From Gammaproteobacteria bacterium (GTDB lineage Bacteria > Pseudomonadota > Gammaproteobacteria > Pseudomonadales > Porticoccaceae): a stretch of 64,000 nt of DNA. The stretch covers positions 310,001-374,000 of the forward strand of contig JAGPUW010000025.1 of the NCBI GenBank assembly GCA_018069465.1. Reading direction: 5' to 3'. The notes beneath the pieces are model-generated. The model ran no database searches. It was not told the DNA's origin and saw nothing but the letters and a program-made list of their open reading frames with translations. Numbering within the stretch: the first letter of the stretch is position 1; each line of letters starts with the position of its first letter. Made by a program: the position numbers and the translations under genes. Positions 45,269-56,475 of the stretch are shown here, piece by piece.

Positions 45269-46793
45269 TATTAAAAAAGCAGTAAACCCTGAGAAAGCCG
45301 TCTGTTCCGAATGCGCCGAACTACGCAGCGAGCTTGACTTTTGCAAACAGTCGGCCAGTTATTTTCGTACCAAGCTGGAAGAAGTCCGCGGTGGAGATTT
45401 AAGTGTACGCATCCCCAACTGGGATGAGTTTGGCGATTTTTCACCGCTGATGGCAGCCTTTAACGGCGCTGTCGATTTAGCCGATACCTACATACGCGAA
45501 TCCACCAATGTTTTAGAACATATATCACAAGAACAATATTTTCGAACATTCCTTGAGCAGGGAATGCCTGGAAATTATCTTAAAGCCGCTAAAAACATTG
45601 TCGACATCCAAGCTTATATAGCTCAAGTTCACACCAACCGCAATCATGAAATGCTCGAACTGGCCAACAACCTTGAGCTTGAAGTGCAGGCGGCCATACA
45701 ACGCGTACAAGCCACCAGTGAAATCATGCACGAGACCACCCAGGGCATGGCCACCAACCTGGAAGATGCCAACGAGCAGGCCAACAATGTTGCCAATACA
45801 TCCACTGAAATATCGACCAGTGTCGAGGCCTGCGCACTAGCTCTTGAAGCCATGTCTAGCTCTGCAGAAGAAATCACAGCCCAATCAGAGTCATCACTCA
45901 AAGCAAGCACAACGACTGAGGTAGGGCTCAATAAGACCAATGAGATTGTTAACGGCCTCGCCCAGGCTATTGATGAGATCAGCACAATATCTAATGTGAT
46001 AAAAGAAATCGCCGGTCAAACCAACTTGCTCGCACTCAATGCCACTATTGAAGCTGCCCGTGCGGGCGAAGCTGGCAAGGGCTTCACTGTCGTTGCTTCG
46101 GAAGTTAAAGACTTAGCCAACCAGACGGCGATAGCCACAGGGCGCGTCGACACACAGCTAAAAAAAGTACAGCAAATGGCTCAAAAAACATCATTAGCCA
46201 TCGAAAAAATTGGCGTATCAATTTTAGAATCGAGCCAAATTTCTAAAACAGTGGCCAAAAATGTAGAACAACAAATGGCCGCCACTGAAGAGATGAATAA
46301 CAACATCAGTACAGCAGCAGAGGCCACAAAAGTTTCGGCTGACAATATCCAGCAGGTCGCCGAAAAAACCAGTTTTTGTCAGGAGTTGGCCATTGAAGTG
46401 ACGGGTGGCTCAGCGGATGTTATCAATGCTACCCGCGGGCTCGAAGAGCGCGTCAGTGAAATTTTAAGTAATTTGAGAAACTTCGACGCCTTTAACCGAC
46501 GTGACTCACACAGGCAAAGCCCTGCTCAATCAATAGAGTGCTCAATTAATGCCAATGGTCAAAGCTATCACGGCGTTATCAAGAACATTAGTGCAGGTGG
46601 TGCCGCAATTACTGTTAGCAGCCCCTTACGCATCGACGATAAACTTGGCTTTAATTGCAATGATGCCGAAGAAATTCGGTCTATTGTTATCTATTCGGAT
46701 GACAACGAACTTCGACTTAAGTTTTCTAGTAAACAACATGCAAAGATTTCACGCTTACTTGACACGGTAACTGAAGATTCTTTTTTACTTTAA
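45255..46793 (+). CDS. soluble MCP with HAMP-like region and C-terminal PilZ domain
   Basis: [32 protein letters not shown]-terminal RDSHR (RxxxR) and NISAGG (NxSxxG); no clear TM; overlaps the PAS gene by 14 nt. Confidence 0.9.
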   Translation: MRLANIKKAVNPEKAVCSECAELRSELDFCKQSASYFRTKLEEVRGGDLSVRIPNWDEFGDFSPLMAAFNGAVDLADTYIRESTNVLEHISQEQYFRTFLEQGMPGNYLKAAKNIVDIQAYIAQVHTNRNHEMLELANNLELEVQAAIQRVQATSEIMHETTQGMATNLEDANEQANNVANTSTEISTSVEACALALEAMSSSAEEITAQSESSLKASTTTEVGLNKTNEIVNGLAQAIDEISTISNVIKEIAGQTNLLALNATIEAARAGEAGKGFTVVASEVKDLANQTAIATGRVDTQLKKVQQMAQKTSLAIEKIGVSILESSQISKTVAKNVEQQMAATEEMNNNISTAAEATKVSADNIQQVAEKTSFCQELAIEVTGGSADVINATRGLEERVSEILSNLRNFDAFNRRDSHRQSPAQSIECSINANGQSYHGVIKNISAGGAAITVSSPLRIDDKLGFNCNDAEEIRSIVIYSDDNELRLKFSSKQHAKISRLLDTVTEDSFLL

Positions 46794-46880
46794 GCAGTCT
46801 TTAAACACCGCATTCACTACTACTAACAATGCCTTTGTCCGGCATTGATTTTTTATAACGACCTTTTACCCGGCCAAACT

Positions 46881-48428
46881 ATGTTTAAAGAGTCATATCA
46901 GAGCGCTATACGCTTTGCCAAAATTGGCATTGATGTGATTCGCACGAAAAATATAAGCAACGATGATAAACGCAATATCGCCAGGCGAGCGTTGGCACTA
47001 CAGTTTTCTGACGCCCGCGGAGTCATGATGAAGATAGGGCAATTATTTGCCGCCTCATCTGACGACAACAACTTCGACACACTCGTTAAAGGCATCCCCC
47101 CTGTGCCACTCGCCACGATGGAAGCCGTCATTGAAGATGCTCTCGGCGCACAACTCAATGCGGTCTTTGCCGACATCGAGGAGTCCACTAACGCCGCATC
47201 CCTGGGCCAGGTCCATCGTGCCCAATTGTTAAATGGCGCACCTGTGGCTGTGAAAATCCAATACCCCGATATCGCGGCCAGGGTCGATGCGGAAATGGCT
47301 CTTATCGGTCTAATGCCGGGTGTGGGGCCAGTAAAGAAATGGGGCTTTGATTTAGCGTCCTACAAAACCGCCTTTAAAAGCAATATGGACAGGGAACTCG
47401 ACTATCTTCACGAGGCCAAAATTCAGCAACGCTTCCAGCAGCAGGTCGACGTGCTCGGCCTGGTCGTTCCAAACGTTTATCCCCAGTACAGCCGCTCCCA
47501 ACTGTTAGTGCAAAGCTGGGAGTACGGCGACTTTATCGACGACATTGGCCACTGGCCTCACCGCGACCGGCAGCGGGCCGGGGAAATTATATTGGGCACT
47601 TTATTTAAAAGCCTGTTTGATATCGGCCTGGTTCACGGCGATCCCCATCTGGGTAATAGCTATTTCCGCTACGCTAAAACGGGGCAGCCTGAAGTCGTGT
47701 TAATGGACTACGGCTGTACGATTGAAATCAGTGAAAACCAAAGACTCGCGCTACTCAAACTGATTCTAGCCACCACCGACAATCTACCTCTGTCACCACT
47801 GCGCTATTTCGCCGCTCTGGGCTTTGAGGCCGACAAGCTCGCCAAAATTGGCGATGCCCTCCCCATGCTCTGCCGCCTACTATTTAAACCCTTTGCCGAC
47901 AGTGGCTTGTTCTCTACCTTGAACTGGCAACTTGAATCGAGTGTCAACCACCTGCTCGGCGAACGCCGCTGGTGGTTTCGCTCCGCCGGGCCCGCCGAAC
48001 TACTACTCATACTCCGCGCCTTTCAGGGCATCACCCAACAATTGGCCCTGTTAAAAACCACCGTCTGCTGGTCAAAAATATTACAGCAAAATGTAAGCGA
48101 GGCGACGCTTCAGCAAGCCAGAGCCTTTGAATTGCCAATGCTGGCCGAGGAACACGAACTCCACACCAAGACGCTTAACAGTTTGGCCAACACCCTCCAC
48201 GTCACCGTTAAAAAACAGGGCCGGAAAACGGCCAACATCACCCTGCCCGCAGAAATGGTTCTCGACCTCGAAAACATCATTCCCGAAGATGTGCTGGCCA
48301 TTTTATCGAATCAGAAAAACATTGATATTACTGCCATTAAAGACCGCATCATGGCCTCGGGCATTGCTCCGCAAAATGTTTTTTCGATCAACAGCGGCGA
48401 TAAAGAATATTCGGTTTGGCTTGCCTGA
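46881..48428 (+). CDS. ABC1/AarF/UbiB-like atypical kinase (second paralogue)
   Basis: MMKIGQLFAAS (KxGQ), NAASLGQVHRAQLLNGAPVAVKIQYP, LVHGDPHLGNSYF, LMDYG. Confidence 0.88.
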   Translation: MFKESYQSAIRFAKIGIDVIRTKNISNDDKRNIARRALALQFSDARGVMMKIGQLFAASSDDNNFDTLVKGIPPVPLATMEAVIEDALGAQLNAVFADIEESTNAASLGQVHRAQLLNGAPVAVKIQYPDIAARVDAEMALIGLMPGVGPVKKWGFDLASYKTAFKSNMDRELDYLHEAKIQQRFQQQVDVLGLVVPNVYPQYSRSQLLVQSWEYGDFIDDIGHWPHRDRQRAGEIILGTLFKSLFDIGLVHGDPHLGNSYFRYAKTGQPEVVLMDYGCTIEISENQRLALLKLILATTDNLPLSPLRYFAALGFEADKLAKIGDALPMLCRLLFKPFADSGLFSTLNWQLESSVNHLLGERRWWFRSAGPAELLLILRAFQGITQQLALLKTTVCWSKILQQNVSEATLQQARAFELPMLAEEHELHTKTLNSLANTLHVTVKKQGRKTANITLPAEMVLDLENIIPEDVLAILSNQKNIDITAIKDRIMASGIAPQNVFSINSGDKEYSVWLA

Positions 48429-48526
48429 TGCAGCTTATAAAAATCATTAAATTAGGCCGCAGCGGCGCAAGCTGTTAATTGCCCGCTTGTTTATTTTTTT
48501 GTCGACAAAAGAAAGCGGCAGGCCGT

Positions 48527-49501
48527 CTACCCCGCAGGTGCGGGTGACGCCTGTAATGCTAAGTGCTCGGCTACCTTGCTGTCCAGATCCTTCACCCATG
48601 ATATTGGCATCACCGCCAATACTTGCTCCAGCATTATCGCCACCTGCTTTTGCTGATCGGGCTTAGTGGAGCGCTGCTTTGTGGCTGAGAGCCAAAGATA
48701 GGCTTTGGCGAGTTCCTGTTCTGGCCACAAACCACTGTCAGCATCTTTGGGTGTTTCATAGTAAAGCGCGGCGGTAGGAAAATAGGCACTGATATAGCCC
48801 TGACTAGCAGCGCTCTCAAACCAATAACGAGCAGCCGCCAGGTCCACCGCTTGCCCCTGCCCCTCGCGCAGCATTAGCCCCAACTGGTATTGCGCCCTGG
48901 CCGAATTAGCTCTTGCGGCCTGGGTAAACCACTGCACAGCCATTGCCAGGTCGCGCTGCTCGCCCTCCGCCTCTAAATAAAACTGGCCCATGCGTTCCGT
49001 GGCAGACAACACACCGCGCTCAGCGGCTTGCTTACACAGAGCCAAACCTTTGGCACGGTCTTGCGCCACCCCTACGCCGCTAACATAAAGCTCCCCCAGT
49101 GAGCACAACGAAGAATAATGCCCCAGGCCGGCGGCTTTTTGAAACCATTGGGCAGCCGACTGTGGATTGGCAGGCTGATGAATTCCCTCAAGCAAGCACT
49201 CACCAAGAAAATGGGCGGCAGCGGGTATATCCCCTGCCGCTGCCTTTTCATACCAGCGGCAGGCCTCGGCCCGGTCCATCGGCCGCCCCCAGCCCTGATC
49301 GTAAAACATGCCTACAGTGAATTGCGCCAGGGGGCTATTGTGTTCCTGGGCAACTCGCTGATACGCCACATAAGCAGCGGAATAATCACCTGTCGAGAGC
49401 AGTGTTTGTGCAGACCCTAGCTCAGCACTTATATCGGTAGCGGCAAGGAGGGTATGCGGTAAAAATAAAAGTACGCAAAGGCGAAGAAGAAACATAAACA
49501 A
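48527..49501 (-). CDS. Sel1-repeat exported protein
   Basis: Repeated (A/P)xAxxxLGxxxxxG units and N-terminal signal FLLRLCVLLFLPHTLLAATD. Confidence 0.88.
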   Translation of the reverse strand: MFMFLLRLCVLLFLPHTLLAATDISAELGSAQTLLSTGDYSAAYVAYQRVAQEHNSPLAQFTVGMFYDQGWGRPMDRAEACRWYEKAAAGDIPAAAHFLGECLLEGIHQPANPQSAAQWFQKAAGLGHYSSLCSLGELYVSGVGVAQDRAKGLALCKQAAERGVLSATERMGQFYLEAEGEQRDLAMAVQWFTQAARANSARAQYQLGLMLREGQGQAVDLAAARYWFESAASQGYISAYFPTAALYYETPKDADSGLWPEQELAKAYLWLSATKQRSTKPDQQKQVAIMLEQVLAVMPISWVKDLDSKVAEHLALQASPAPAG

Positions 49502-49531
49502 AGTACCAAGGCGATATTATGAACAAATCAT

Positions 49532-49569
49532 ACGTAAAAATGCCGGGCCCATGCCCGGCATTTTTACGT
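49532..49569. terminator. 17-bp perfect inverted repeat, bidirectional-type intrinsic terminator
   Basis: ACGTAAAAATGCCGGGC-CCAT-GCCCGGCATTTTTACGT. Confidence 0.8.
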
Positions 49570-49627
49570 CAATAACGAAGCAAGTAACTGGACGTTGTTA
49601 ACGCTTAGACTATCCGTCCTTTGGCTA

Positions 49628-50209
49628 TCAGCTCCTTGAAGGATAAACTCCCTGCAGGGCGATAACATGATAAATACCTAGAAAAGGATCACGAATGGAG
49701 AAAGACTGGTCGCCTCCGGTCTTGCTCAGCGCTGTCGTCACCGTAACTGAACCGGCGGCCATCGCCACATTCGGCGCAGTTGCACTGTAAATATTGGTGC
49801 GCGATTTACTGGCCAGGCTATTGCCACCGGGTGTTGCACTGCTACCCGCTGCACTAATGCCATTCAGCGTCGCCGTTGTAGTTGCAGTATGTTTATGACT
49901 TGGCATTTGGGCAGGGGTTAGTGCATGCGTTTGCGCCCCGCCTTTTTGGCCTAATCGGATGTTAGTTAAACCGGGGCCTTTCCCGGGATGAACCGCTGTG
50001 CGCCCGCGTAAATCTGGCAGTGCAAAAGAGGTGCGCCCGTCGCCCTGCGCGATTTGACAGCGGCCCCCTGCGCCGCCCCCCCCACTGCTTAGCTCCGTTG
50101 AGGGCAACACTGCTCCGCTATCAAAAAGGCCTGAATAAGAAATAGACAGCAGTACCGCAGCTACCACCGCCAGTGCTACCGCTATCTGGCTTTTCGATAT
50201 CAGTCTCAT
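49628..50209 (-). CDS. exported/anchored protein with phage tail-collar-like domain
   Basis: GDGRTSFALPDLRGRTAVHPGKGPGLTNIRLGQKGGAQTHALTPAQMPSHKH ... GVYPSRS preceded by an N-terminal hydrophobic segment. Confidence 0.75.
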   Translation of the reverse strand: MRLISKSQIAVALAVVAAVLLSISYSGLFDSGAVLPSTELSSGGGGAGGRCQIAQGDGRTSFALPDLRGRTAVHPGKGPGLTNIRLGQKGGAQTHALTPAQMPSHKHTATTTATLNGISAAGSSATPGGNSLASKSRTNIYSATAPNVAMAAGSVTVTTALSKTGGDQSFSIRDPFLGIYHVIALQGVYPSRS

Positions 50210-50408
50210 GCATTCCTCACCTGTACCAATAGTTCACTTGCCGAAAAATGGGCAAATAGGGCTCATGTTTAAAATCGATGCGCCATAACCTTGCCAATGA
50301 ATATATTATGTACGGCTATTGGCACCTGTGCTCACCTAGCGTTAACACAAGTGCCCTTGCATATCACCGTGAGTGGTGCCAAATCAGTTTTCGAAGTCAA
50401 TAAATCTT

Positions 50409-53009
50409 ATGCCGAAAAACACGTCCACAAAATCAACAAACCCAGACAAGCCTCAGCATACACCGATGATGCAGCAGTTCTTACGCATCAAATCGCAACA
50501 CCCCAATACCCTGCTTTTCTACCGCATGGGCGATTTCTACGAGTTGTTTTTTGACGATGCCAAGAAAGCTGCCCATTTGCTCGATATCACCCTGACCTCT
50601 CGGGGCAAGTCTGGTGGGCAGCCCATTCCTATGGCGGGGATACCTTTTCACGCCGCCGACAACTATCTGGCACGGCTGGTCAATCTTGGTGAATCTGTCG
50701 CCATTTGTGAACAAATTGGTGACCCCGCTACCAGTAAGGGCCCCGTTGAGCGCGAGGTTATGCGCATCGTTACACCGGGCACGATTACCGATGAAGCCCT
50801 GTTGCAGGGCAGTCGCGAAAATTTACTGGTTGCCGTCAGCTCAAGCGACGAGCGCTTTGGTATCGCCAGCCTCGATATTGGTAGTGGCCGCTTTCTTATT
50901 TTAGAGGTCGAAGGGGAAGACGCTCTGCTCGGCGAATTGCAGCGTCTCAACCCGGCCGAATTGCTGGTTAGCGAGGGTCTCGCTGAAAGTGGTCTGGTGG
51001 ATAAATTCAAGGGACTGCGCCGCCAACCACCCTGGGACTTCGACCTCGACACTGCCCGCAGCAGTCTCTGCGAGCAGTTTGCAAGCCGCGATTTATCGGG
51101 CTTTGGCTGTGCCCATTTGCACCTCGCGCTAATGGCCGCTGGCTGCCTGCTCAACTACGCGAAAGAAACCCAGCGCACCGCCATGCCCCACGTGCGTGAC
51201 ATTCACCATGAAAACCGCGATGAGAGCGTTATTCTCGACGCGGCGACGCGGCGCAATCTGGAGATCGACACCAACCCCAATGGTGGACAGGAGCACACCT
51301 TATTGGCGGTGATGGACAACACCTCCACCGCAATGGGCGGGCGACTGTTACAACGCTGGCTCAATCGCCCACTGCGCCAACTCGACACCTTGCAGGCCCG
51401 CCAACGGGCAATACTCGAACTACAAACCGACTATCGCTACGAAAGTTGTGCCGCCGCCTTAAAGAACATTGGCGATATCGAACGCATTCTCGCGCGTATC
51501 GCACTGCGTTCGGCACGGCCTCGCGACCTGGCACGACTCCGTGACTCACTGGCGATTCTTCCCCAACTGCACGCCACACTCGGCTCTCCATCGGCCCCGC
51601 GCTTGGCGGCATTGAGCACTCTCATCACCACCTTTCCCGAGCTGGTGTCATTGCTGAATAAAGCAGTGATCGAGAACCCGCCCGTCGTCATTCGCGAAGG
51701 CGGGGTTATTGCCGAGGGCTTTGACAGTGAACTGGATGAACTGCGCGCCATCAGCACGAATGCCGGCGGCTATTTAATTGCACTGGAAAAACGGGAGCGC
51801 GAAGCCAGCGGTATCGCCACTTTAAAGGTGGGCTTTAACCGTGTGCACGGCTACTTTATTGAAATCAGTAAGGGCCAGGCCGACCAGGCCCCCGCCCACT
51901 ATATCCGCCGGCAGACGCTGAAAAACGCCGAGCGCTACATAACACCCGAACTCAAAGGCTACGAAGACAAAGCCCTGAGCGCCAAAAGTCGCGCATTAAC
52001 CCGGGAAAAAGCCCTCTACGAGAGTTTGATCGACAGCCTCAACAAAGACCTCGCCCCACTGCAACAAAGCGCCAACGCCATCGCCGAGCTGGATGTACTG
52101 GTCAATCTCGCCGAGCGAGCCGAGACACTGAACTTATCCCCCGCCCAACTGCGTGAGGAACCCGGCATTCAATTTGTCGATGGTCGCCATCTGGTTGTTG
52201 AGCAAGTGCTGGACACACCCTTCGTTGCCAACGATCTCGAATTCAACGCCCAGCGCCAAATGCTTATTATCACCGGCCCCAATATGGGCGGTAAATCGAC
52301 CTATATGCGCCAGGCCGCGCTGATCGTACTGCTCGCCCACATCGGCAGCCATGTCCCAGCAACGCGAGCGCATATTGGCATGGTGGACAGAATTTTTACC
52401 CGCATTGGCTCATCCGATGACCTTGCCGGTGGACGCTCGACATTTATGGTGGAAATGACCGAAACCGCCAACATCCTCCACAATGCCACCGAGCAAAGCC
52501 TGGTTTTAATGGATGAAATTGGCCGCGGTACCAGCACCTTTGACGGCCTGTCTTTGGCATGGGCCTGCGCCATCCACCTGGCCAAACAGGTGGGCGCCTT
52601 CTGCCTGTTCGCCACCCATTATTTTGAATTAACCACGCTCGCAGACCAGCTCGAAAATGTCGCCAACGTCCATCTCGACGCGTCAGAATACAACGACGAT
52701 ATCGTCTTCCTGCACCGTGTTCAAAACGGCCCGGCCAGCCAAAGTTACGGCATCCAGGTCGCCCGCCTGGCCGGCTTACCGAGCGCGGTTATCGACAGTG
52801 CCCGTCAAGAGCTTCAGCGACTGGAAAACCCGTCAAAAGCGGCCAATACAGTGCTGTTATCGCCAGCACCGCAGCAAAGTGACTTGTTCAGCGCAGCGGC
52901 TGACAGTCAACTACTCGACGCACTTGCCCAGCTCGAGCCCGATGAACTCACCCCCCGGGCGGCCCTCGATGCGCTTTATAACCTAAAGCTATTAAGTAAG
53001 GGGAAATAG
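50409..53009 (+). CDS. mutS: DNA mismatch repair protein MutS
   Basis: [52 protein letters not shown]; start at internal ATG 50409. Confidence 0.97.
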   Translation: MPKNTSTKSTNPDKPQHTPMMQQFLRIKSQHPNTLLFYRMGDFYELFFDDAKKAAHLLDITLTSRGKSGGQPIPMAGIPFHAADNYLARLVNLGESVAICEQIGDPATSKGPVEREVMRIVTPGTITDEALLQGSRENLLVAVSSSDERFGIASLDIGSGRFLILEVEGEDALLGELQRLNPAELLVSEGLAESGLVDKFKGLRRQPPWDFDLDTARSSLCEQFASRDLSGFGCAHLHLALMAAGCLLNYAKETQRTAMPHVRDIHHENRDESVILDAATRRNLEIDTNPNGGQEHTLLAVMDNTSTAMGGRLLQRWLNRPLRQLDTLQARQRAILELQTDYRYESCAAALKNIGDIERILARIALRSARPRDLARLRDSLAILPQLHATLGSPSAPRLAALSTLITTFPELVSLLNKAVIENPPVVIREGGVIAEGFDSELDELRAISTNAGGYLIALEKREREASGIATLKVGFNRVHGYFIEISKGQADQAPAHYIRRQTLKNAERYITPELKGYEDKALSAKSRALTREKALYESLIDSLNKDLAPLQQSANAIAELDVLVNLAERAETLNLSPAQLREEPGIQFVDGRHLVVEQVLDTPFVANDLEFNAQRQMLIITGPNMGGKSTYMRQAALIVLLAHIGSHVPATRAHIGMVDRIFTRIGSSDDLAGGRSTFMVEMTETANILHNATEQSLVLMDEIGRGTSTFDGLSLAWACAIHLAKQVGAFCLFATHYFELTTLADQLENVANVHLDASEYNDDIVFLHRVQNGPASQSYGIQVARLAGLPSAVIDSARQELQRLENPSKAANTVLLSPAPQQSDLFSAAADSQLLDALAQLEPDELTPRAALDALYNLKLLSKGK

Positions 53010-53094
53010 ACTGAGCGCCGGCTGCAATCCCGCCCTCTTTTCGGCTATAATCCGCCGCCTTTTCATTCTTTAGCGCGACCGGGAGACCAGTACC

Positions 53095-53418
53095 ATGACT
53101 TTTATCGTCGGGGAAAACTGCATTAAATGTAAATACACAGACTGTGTGGAAGTCTGTCCTGTCGATTGCTTCTATGAAGGGCCGAACTTTTTAGTCATCC
53201 ACCCTGACGAGTGTATCGACTGTGCGCTGTGCGAACCCGAGTGCCCAGCCGAGGCCATCTTTGCCGAAGATGAGATCCCCGCAGGCCAGGAAGTTTTCTT
53301 TGAATTGAATACCGAGCTGGCCGACGTCTGGCCAAATATCACTATCAAAAAAGACCCACCTGCCGACGCGCAAGAGTGGGACGGTAAAAGTGGCAAGCTG
53401 GAACTACTTGAACGCTAA
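53095..53418 (+). CDS. fdxA: 7Fe ferredoxin
   Basis: [49 protein letters not shown]; follows mutS. Confidence 0.96.
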   Translation: MTFIVGENCIKCKYTDCVEVCPVDCFYEGPNFLVIHPDECIDCALCEPECPAEAIFAEDEIPAGQEVFFELNTELADVWPNITIKKDPPADAQEWDGKSGKLELLER

Positions 53419-53453
53419 ACCACGTTTGCACAGCACCTGGCTTTGTTGGGTTT

Positions 53454-54455
53454 TTAAGCACTGCCAAATAGCATGTCGCTCTCGATGCCCAATCTTTTCA
53501 TTGTTGACTGCAGCTGCCCCAGTATTTCGATCTGAATTTGCCTGACGCGCTCGCGGGTCAGGCCCACCGCTTTACCCACCTCTTCCAACGTTGAGACATC
53601 GTAGCTGCGCAAGCCAAAACGGCGGCAAATAATTTCCTGCTGTTTTGGTGTTAACTCGGCCACGAGTTTGTCGAGTGTCATAGCAATATCATCATCACCA
53701 CTCAGCTCCTCAGGGTTGGAGACACGCTCATCGGCAATCGTGTCGACCAGAGACTTGGCATCATCGCCAATCATCACATCAACCGAACCCACCCGCTCAT
53801 TAAAACGCAGCAACTTTAATACCTGCTCGGGCGATTTATCCAGCTTTTCGGCGATATCCTGAGCCGTGGGTATATGGTCGAGGGACTGGCTCAACTGCCG
53901 TGTAGCCCGCACACACTGATTGAGCTCTTTCACCACATGTACCGGCAGGCGAATGGTTCTGGTTTGATTCATTAATGCACGCTCAACATTCTGGCGAATC
54001 CACCAGGTGGCATAGGTCGAAAATCGAAAACCCAGCTCCGGATCAAACTTTTCTACCGCACGGATAAGACCGAGATTTCCCTCCTCAACCAGATCGAGGA
54101 GAATCAAACCTCGATTGACATAGCGACGGGCGATTTTAACCACCAGACGCAGATTGCTTTCTATCATCCGCTGTCGCGAGGCTTCATCGCCATCGCGAGC
54201 CAAGCGCGCGTAATACACCTCCTCCTCGGCGGACAGCAGGGGCACATAACCAATTTCACGGAGATAGATACTAGCGGAATCGATCGAACCAGCAGTACTT
54301 TTACCGGGTTCAAGGCGGCTATTACCCACTTTGACGGCATCAAGTTTTTTTTGTTTAGCTAGTTTTTGCGCCGCATTCAGAGACGACGTTTTCTGGGACG
54401 GTTCTTTCTGAGACGACGCTTTATGGAACGGAGTTGCCTGTGACATTGTGGACAC
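53454..54455 (-). CDS. rpoS: RNA polymerase sigma factor RpoS
   Basis: [73 protein letters not shown]; next to fdxA/mutS. Confidence 0.94.
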   Translation of the reverse strand: MSTMSQATPFHKASSQKEPSQKTSSLNAAQKLAKQKKLDAVKVGNSRLEPGKSTAGSIDSASIYLREIGYVPLLSAEEEVYYARLARDGDEASRQRMIESNLRLVVKIARRYVNRGLILLDLVEEGNLGLIRAVEKFDPELGFRFSTYATWWIRQNVERALMNQTRTIRLPVHVVKELNQCVRATRQLSQSLDHIPTAQDIAEKLDKSPEQVLKLLRFNERVGSVDVMIGDDAKSLVDTIADERVSNPEELSGDDDIAMTLDKLVAELTPKQQEIICRRFGLRSYDVSTLEEVGKAVGLTRERVRQIQIEILGQLQSTMKRLGIESDMLFGSA

Positions 54456-54727
54456 CTTATATAGTTATTGATAAGAGCCTACCCCTGTCAACAGCTATAG
54501 GGTCTTCCACCCTGCCACCATGCGAGCAACGCCGCAAGTTTATCTCGACCCAAAAAAAGCAGGATATATTCCTAAAAGAAATATCGCTTCACCAAAGAGA
54601 CATGCTATTTAAAGCCCCAGCGTCACCTACTTAATAATTCTTAGTCACCGTCACTCTATTGCCGCACAGCTCTACCAGGTTTTAAATAGAGGCATCACCG
54701 AGGTTTTATAAAAGGCATCACCAGGTT

Positions 54728-55366
54728 TTAAATCAAGGCATCAATGGCGGCAAACTCATCAATACAGGCGAGCGGCTGGTACTCCAGCAGGCGTTCCCGG
54801 GAGTGGGCACCGTAGCTCACTGCCAGGCGCGGTACTGACGCCGCTCTTGCCATCGCCATGTCATAGCTGGTGTCACCAATCATCAGCGCCGCCTCCGGTA
54901 CCACGGCAAATTCATCGAGTAAAGAAAACAACATCGCCGGATCGGGTTTTGACGCCGTTTCATCAGCGCAGCGCGTACTGTGAAAAAAACCGGCCATATC
55001 GACAGCGTCGAGTACTCGATCAAGCCCTTTACGGCTCTTCCCCGTCGCCACCGCGAGCGTAAAACCTTGTTGGCGCAGTTTTTCAAGATGCTCTCTAACA
55101 CCGGGGAAAAATGCCGATGGCGTGCTGTCCTCCCGAATAAAGTGCGCTGAATAGGCGGCGCGCAAGCTGGCTGTCGTCGCACTATCCACACCCGGGAACA
55201 GCTCCCTCATCACCTCGTCAAGGCCGAGACCGACGATGTTCTTTGCCGCCGCCAAACTGGGTTCGGGTAAACCCACATCAGCAGCCGACAATTGCAGGCA
55301 AAGGGCAATCCGCGAAAGGGAGTCACAGAGGGTGCCATCCCAGTCGAAAATCAGTAATTGCGGCAT
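54728..55366 (-). CDS. HAD family phosphatase (Gph-like)
   Basis: LLIFDWDGTLCDSLSRI, VATGKSRKGLDRVLD, MIGDTSYDMAMARAA. Confidence 0.9.
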   Translation of the reverse strand: MPQLLIFDWDGTLCDSLSRIALCLQLSAADVGLPEPSLAAAKNIVGLGLDEVMRELFPGVDSATTASLRAAYSAHFIREDSTPSAFFPGVREHLEKLRQQGFTLAVATGKSRKGLDRVLDAVDMAGFFHSTRCADETASKPDPAMLFSLLDEFAVVPEAALMIGDTSYDMAMARAASVPRLAVSYGAHSRERLLEYQPLACIDEFAAIDALI

Positions 55367-55434
55367 AGAGCCTCCAAAATTAAAACAGTAAAACCGCGAT
55401 CGAAGCAGCCCGAAGCTATCGAGGACTATTCAGC

Positions 55435-56427
55435 CTAGAGTCGCTTGAGGAAGGCTTGCAGCTCACCCGGCAGGGGTGCCTCAACTTTGACCCGCTCACC
55501 CGTCGTGGGTGCGCTAAAAGTCAGCTCACCGGCGTGTAGAAAAAGACGTTTCAGACCGATAGCCCACAGCGTCTGATTGAAGTTTTCATTGCCGTATTTG
55601 GGATCACCCGCCAGCGGGTGGCCGACCAACTGGCAGTGCACTCTTATCTGATGGGTGCGACCGGTCTCCAGCTTCACCTCTAGCAAACTCGCATTCGCGT
55701 AGTGCTTCAGCAGTTTAAAGCGCGTTAGGGAGGGCTTGCCCTCACTATTGGCCCGCACAATGCGCTCACCCGATGCCACCGTCTGCTTTAATAACGGCGC
55801 ATTTACCTCTCGCCTTTCCTTAGCCCATCGCCCGGACACCAGAGTGATATACCGCTTGTCCATCGAGCGCTGACGCATCTGATCTTGCAGGTGTTTTAAC
55901 ACGCGGCGACTTTTGGCGATCAGCAAGCAACCAGAGGTATCGCGGTCCAGTCGGTGGGCCAACTCAAGATAGGCATGGGGCTCGCGCATTGCTCGCAATG
56001 ACTCGATAACACCAAGGTTAATGCCACTGCCACCGTGCACCGCGAGGCCGAAGGGCTTGTTGATCACCAGAAACTCTTCAGTTTCCAGCAAAATACTGCC
56101 CGCCAAAATACCGCGAAGGGCGCGACCCGGCGCGACAGTCACTTGTTTCGACACGCGAATAGGGGGAACTCTGACCACATCGTCTTCGATTAGGCGGTAT
56201 TCTGGGCGAATCCGACCTTTATTAACCCGCACTTCTCCTTTGCGTAGCAGCCGGTAAACACGGGACTTAGGCACGCCTTTTAAACGGCTTAATAGAAAAT
56301 TGTCAATGCGTTGACCCGCCTGGTCCGCACTAACCTGTAGATACTGCACCCGGTCAAAGGCTGATTCTGTTTCGCTCACCTTACCCAACCCGCTAATGAA
56401 TCCGCGCATTCTAACAATAAGCGGCAA
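55435..56427 (-). CDS. rluC: 23S rRNA pseudouridine synthase RluC
   Basis: S4 domain GQRIDNFLLSRLKGVPKSRVYRLLRKGEVRVN, catalytic AHRLDRDTSGCLLIAK; divergent from rne. Confidence 0.94.
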   Translation of the reverse strand: MPLIVRMRGFISGLGKVSETESAFDRVQYLQVSADQAGQRIDNFLLSRLKGVPKSRVYRLLRKGEVRVNKGRIRPEYRLIEDDVVRVPPIRVSKQVTVAPGRALRGILAGSILLETEEFLVINKPFGLAVHGGSGINLGVIESLRAMREPHAYLELAHRLDRDTSGCLLIAKSRRVLKHLQDQMRQRSMDKRYITLVSGRWAKERREVNAPLLKQTVASGERIVRANSEGKPSLTRFKLLKHYANASLLEVKLETGRTHQIRVHCQLVGHPLAGDPKYGNENFNQTLWAIGLKRLFLHAGELTFSAPTTGERVKVEAPLPGELQAFLKRL

Positions 56428-56440
56428 TTTATTCTTTCAA

Positions 56441-56469
56441 TTGAACAAGTTAGTAAATATTGTTATATT
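56441..56469 (+). promoter_or_regulatory. sigma70-type promoter
   Basis: TTGAAC - 17 nt - TATATT. Confidence 0.65.
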
Positions 56470-56475
56470 CGCGCC

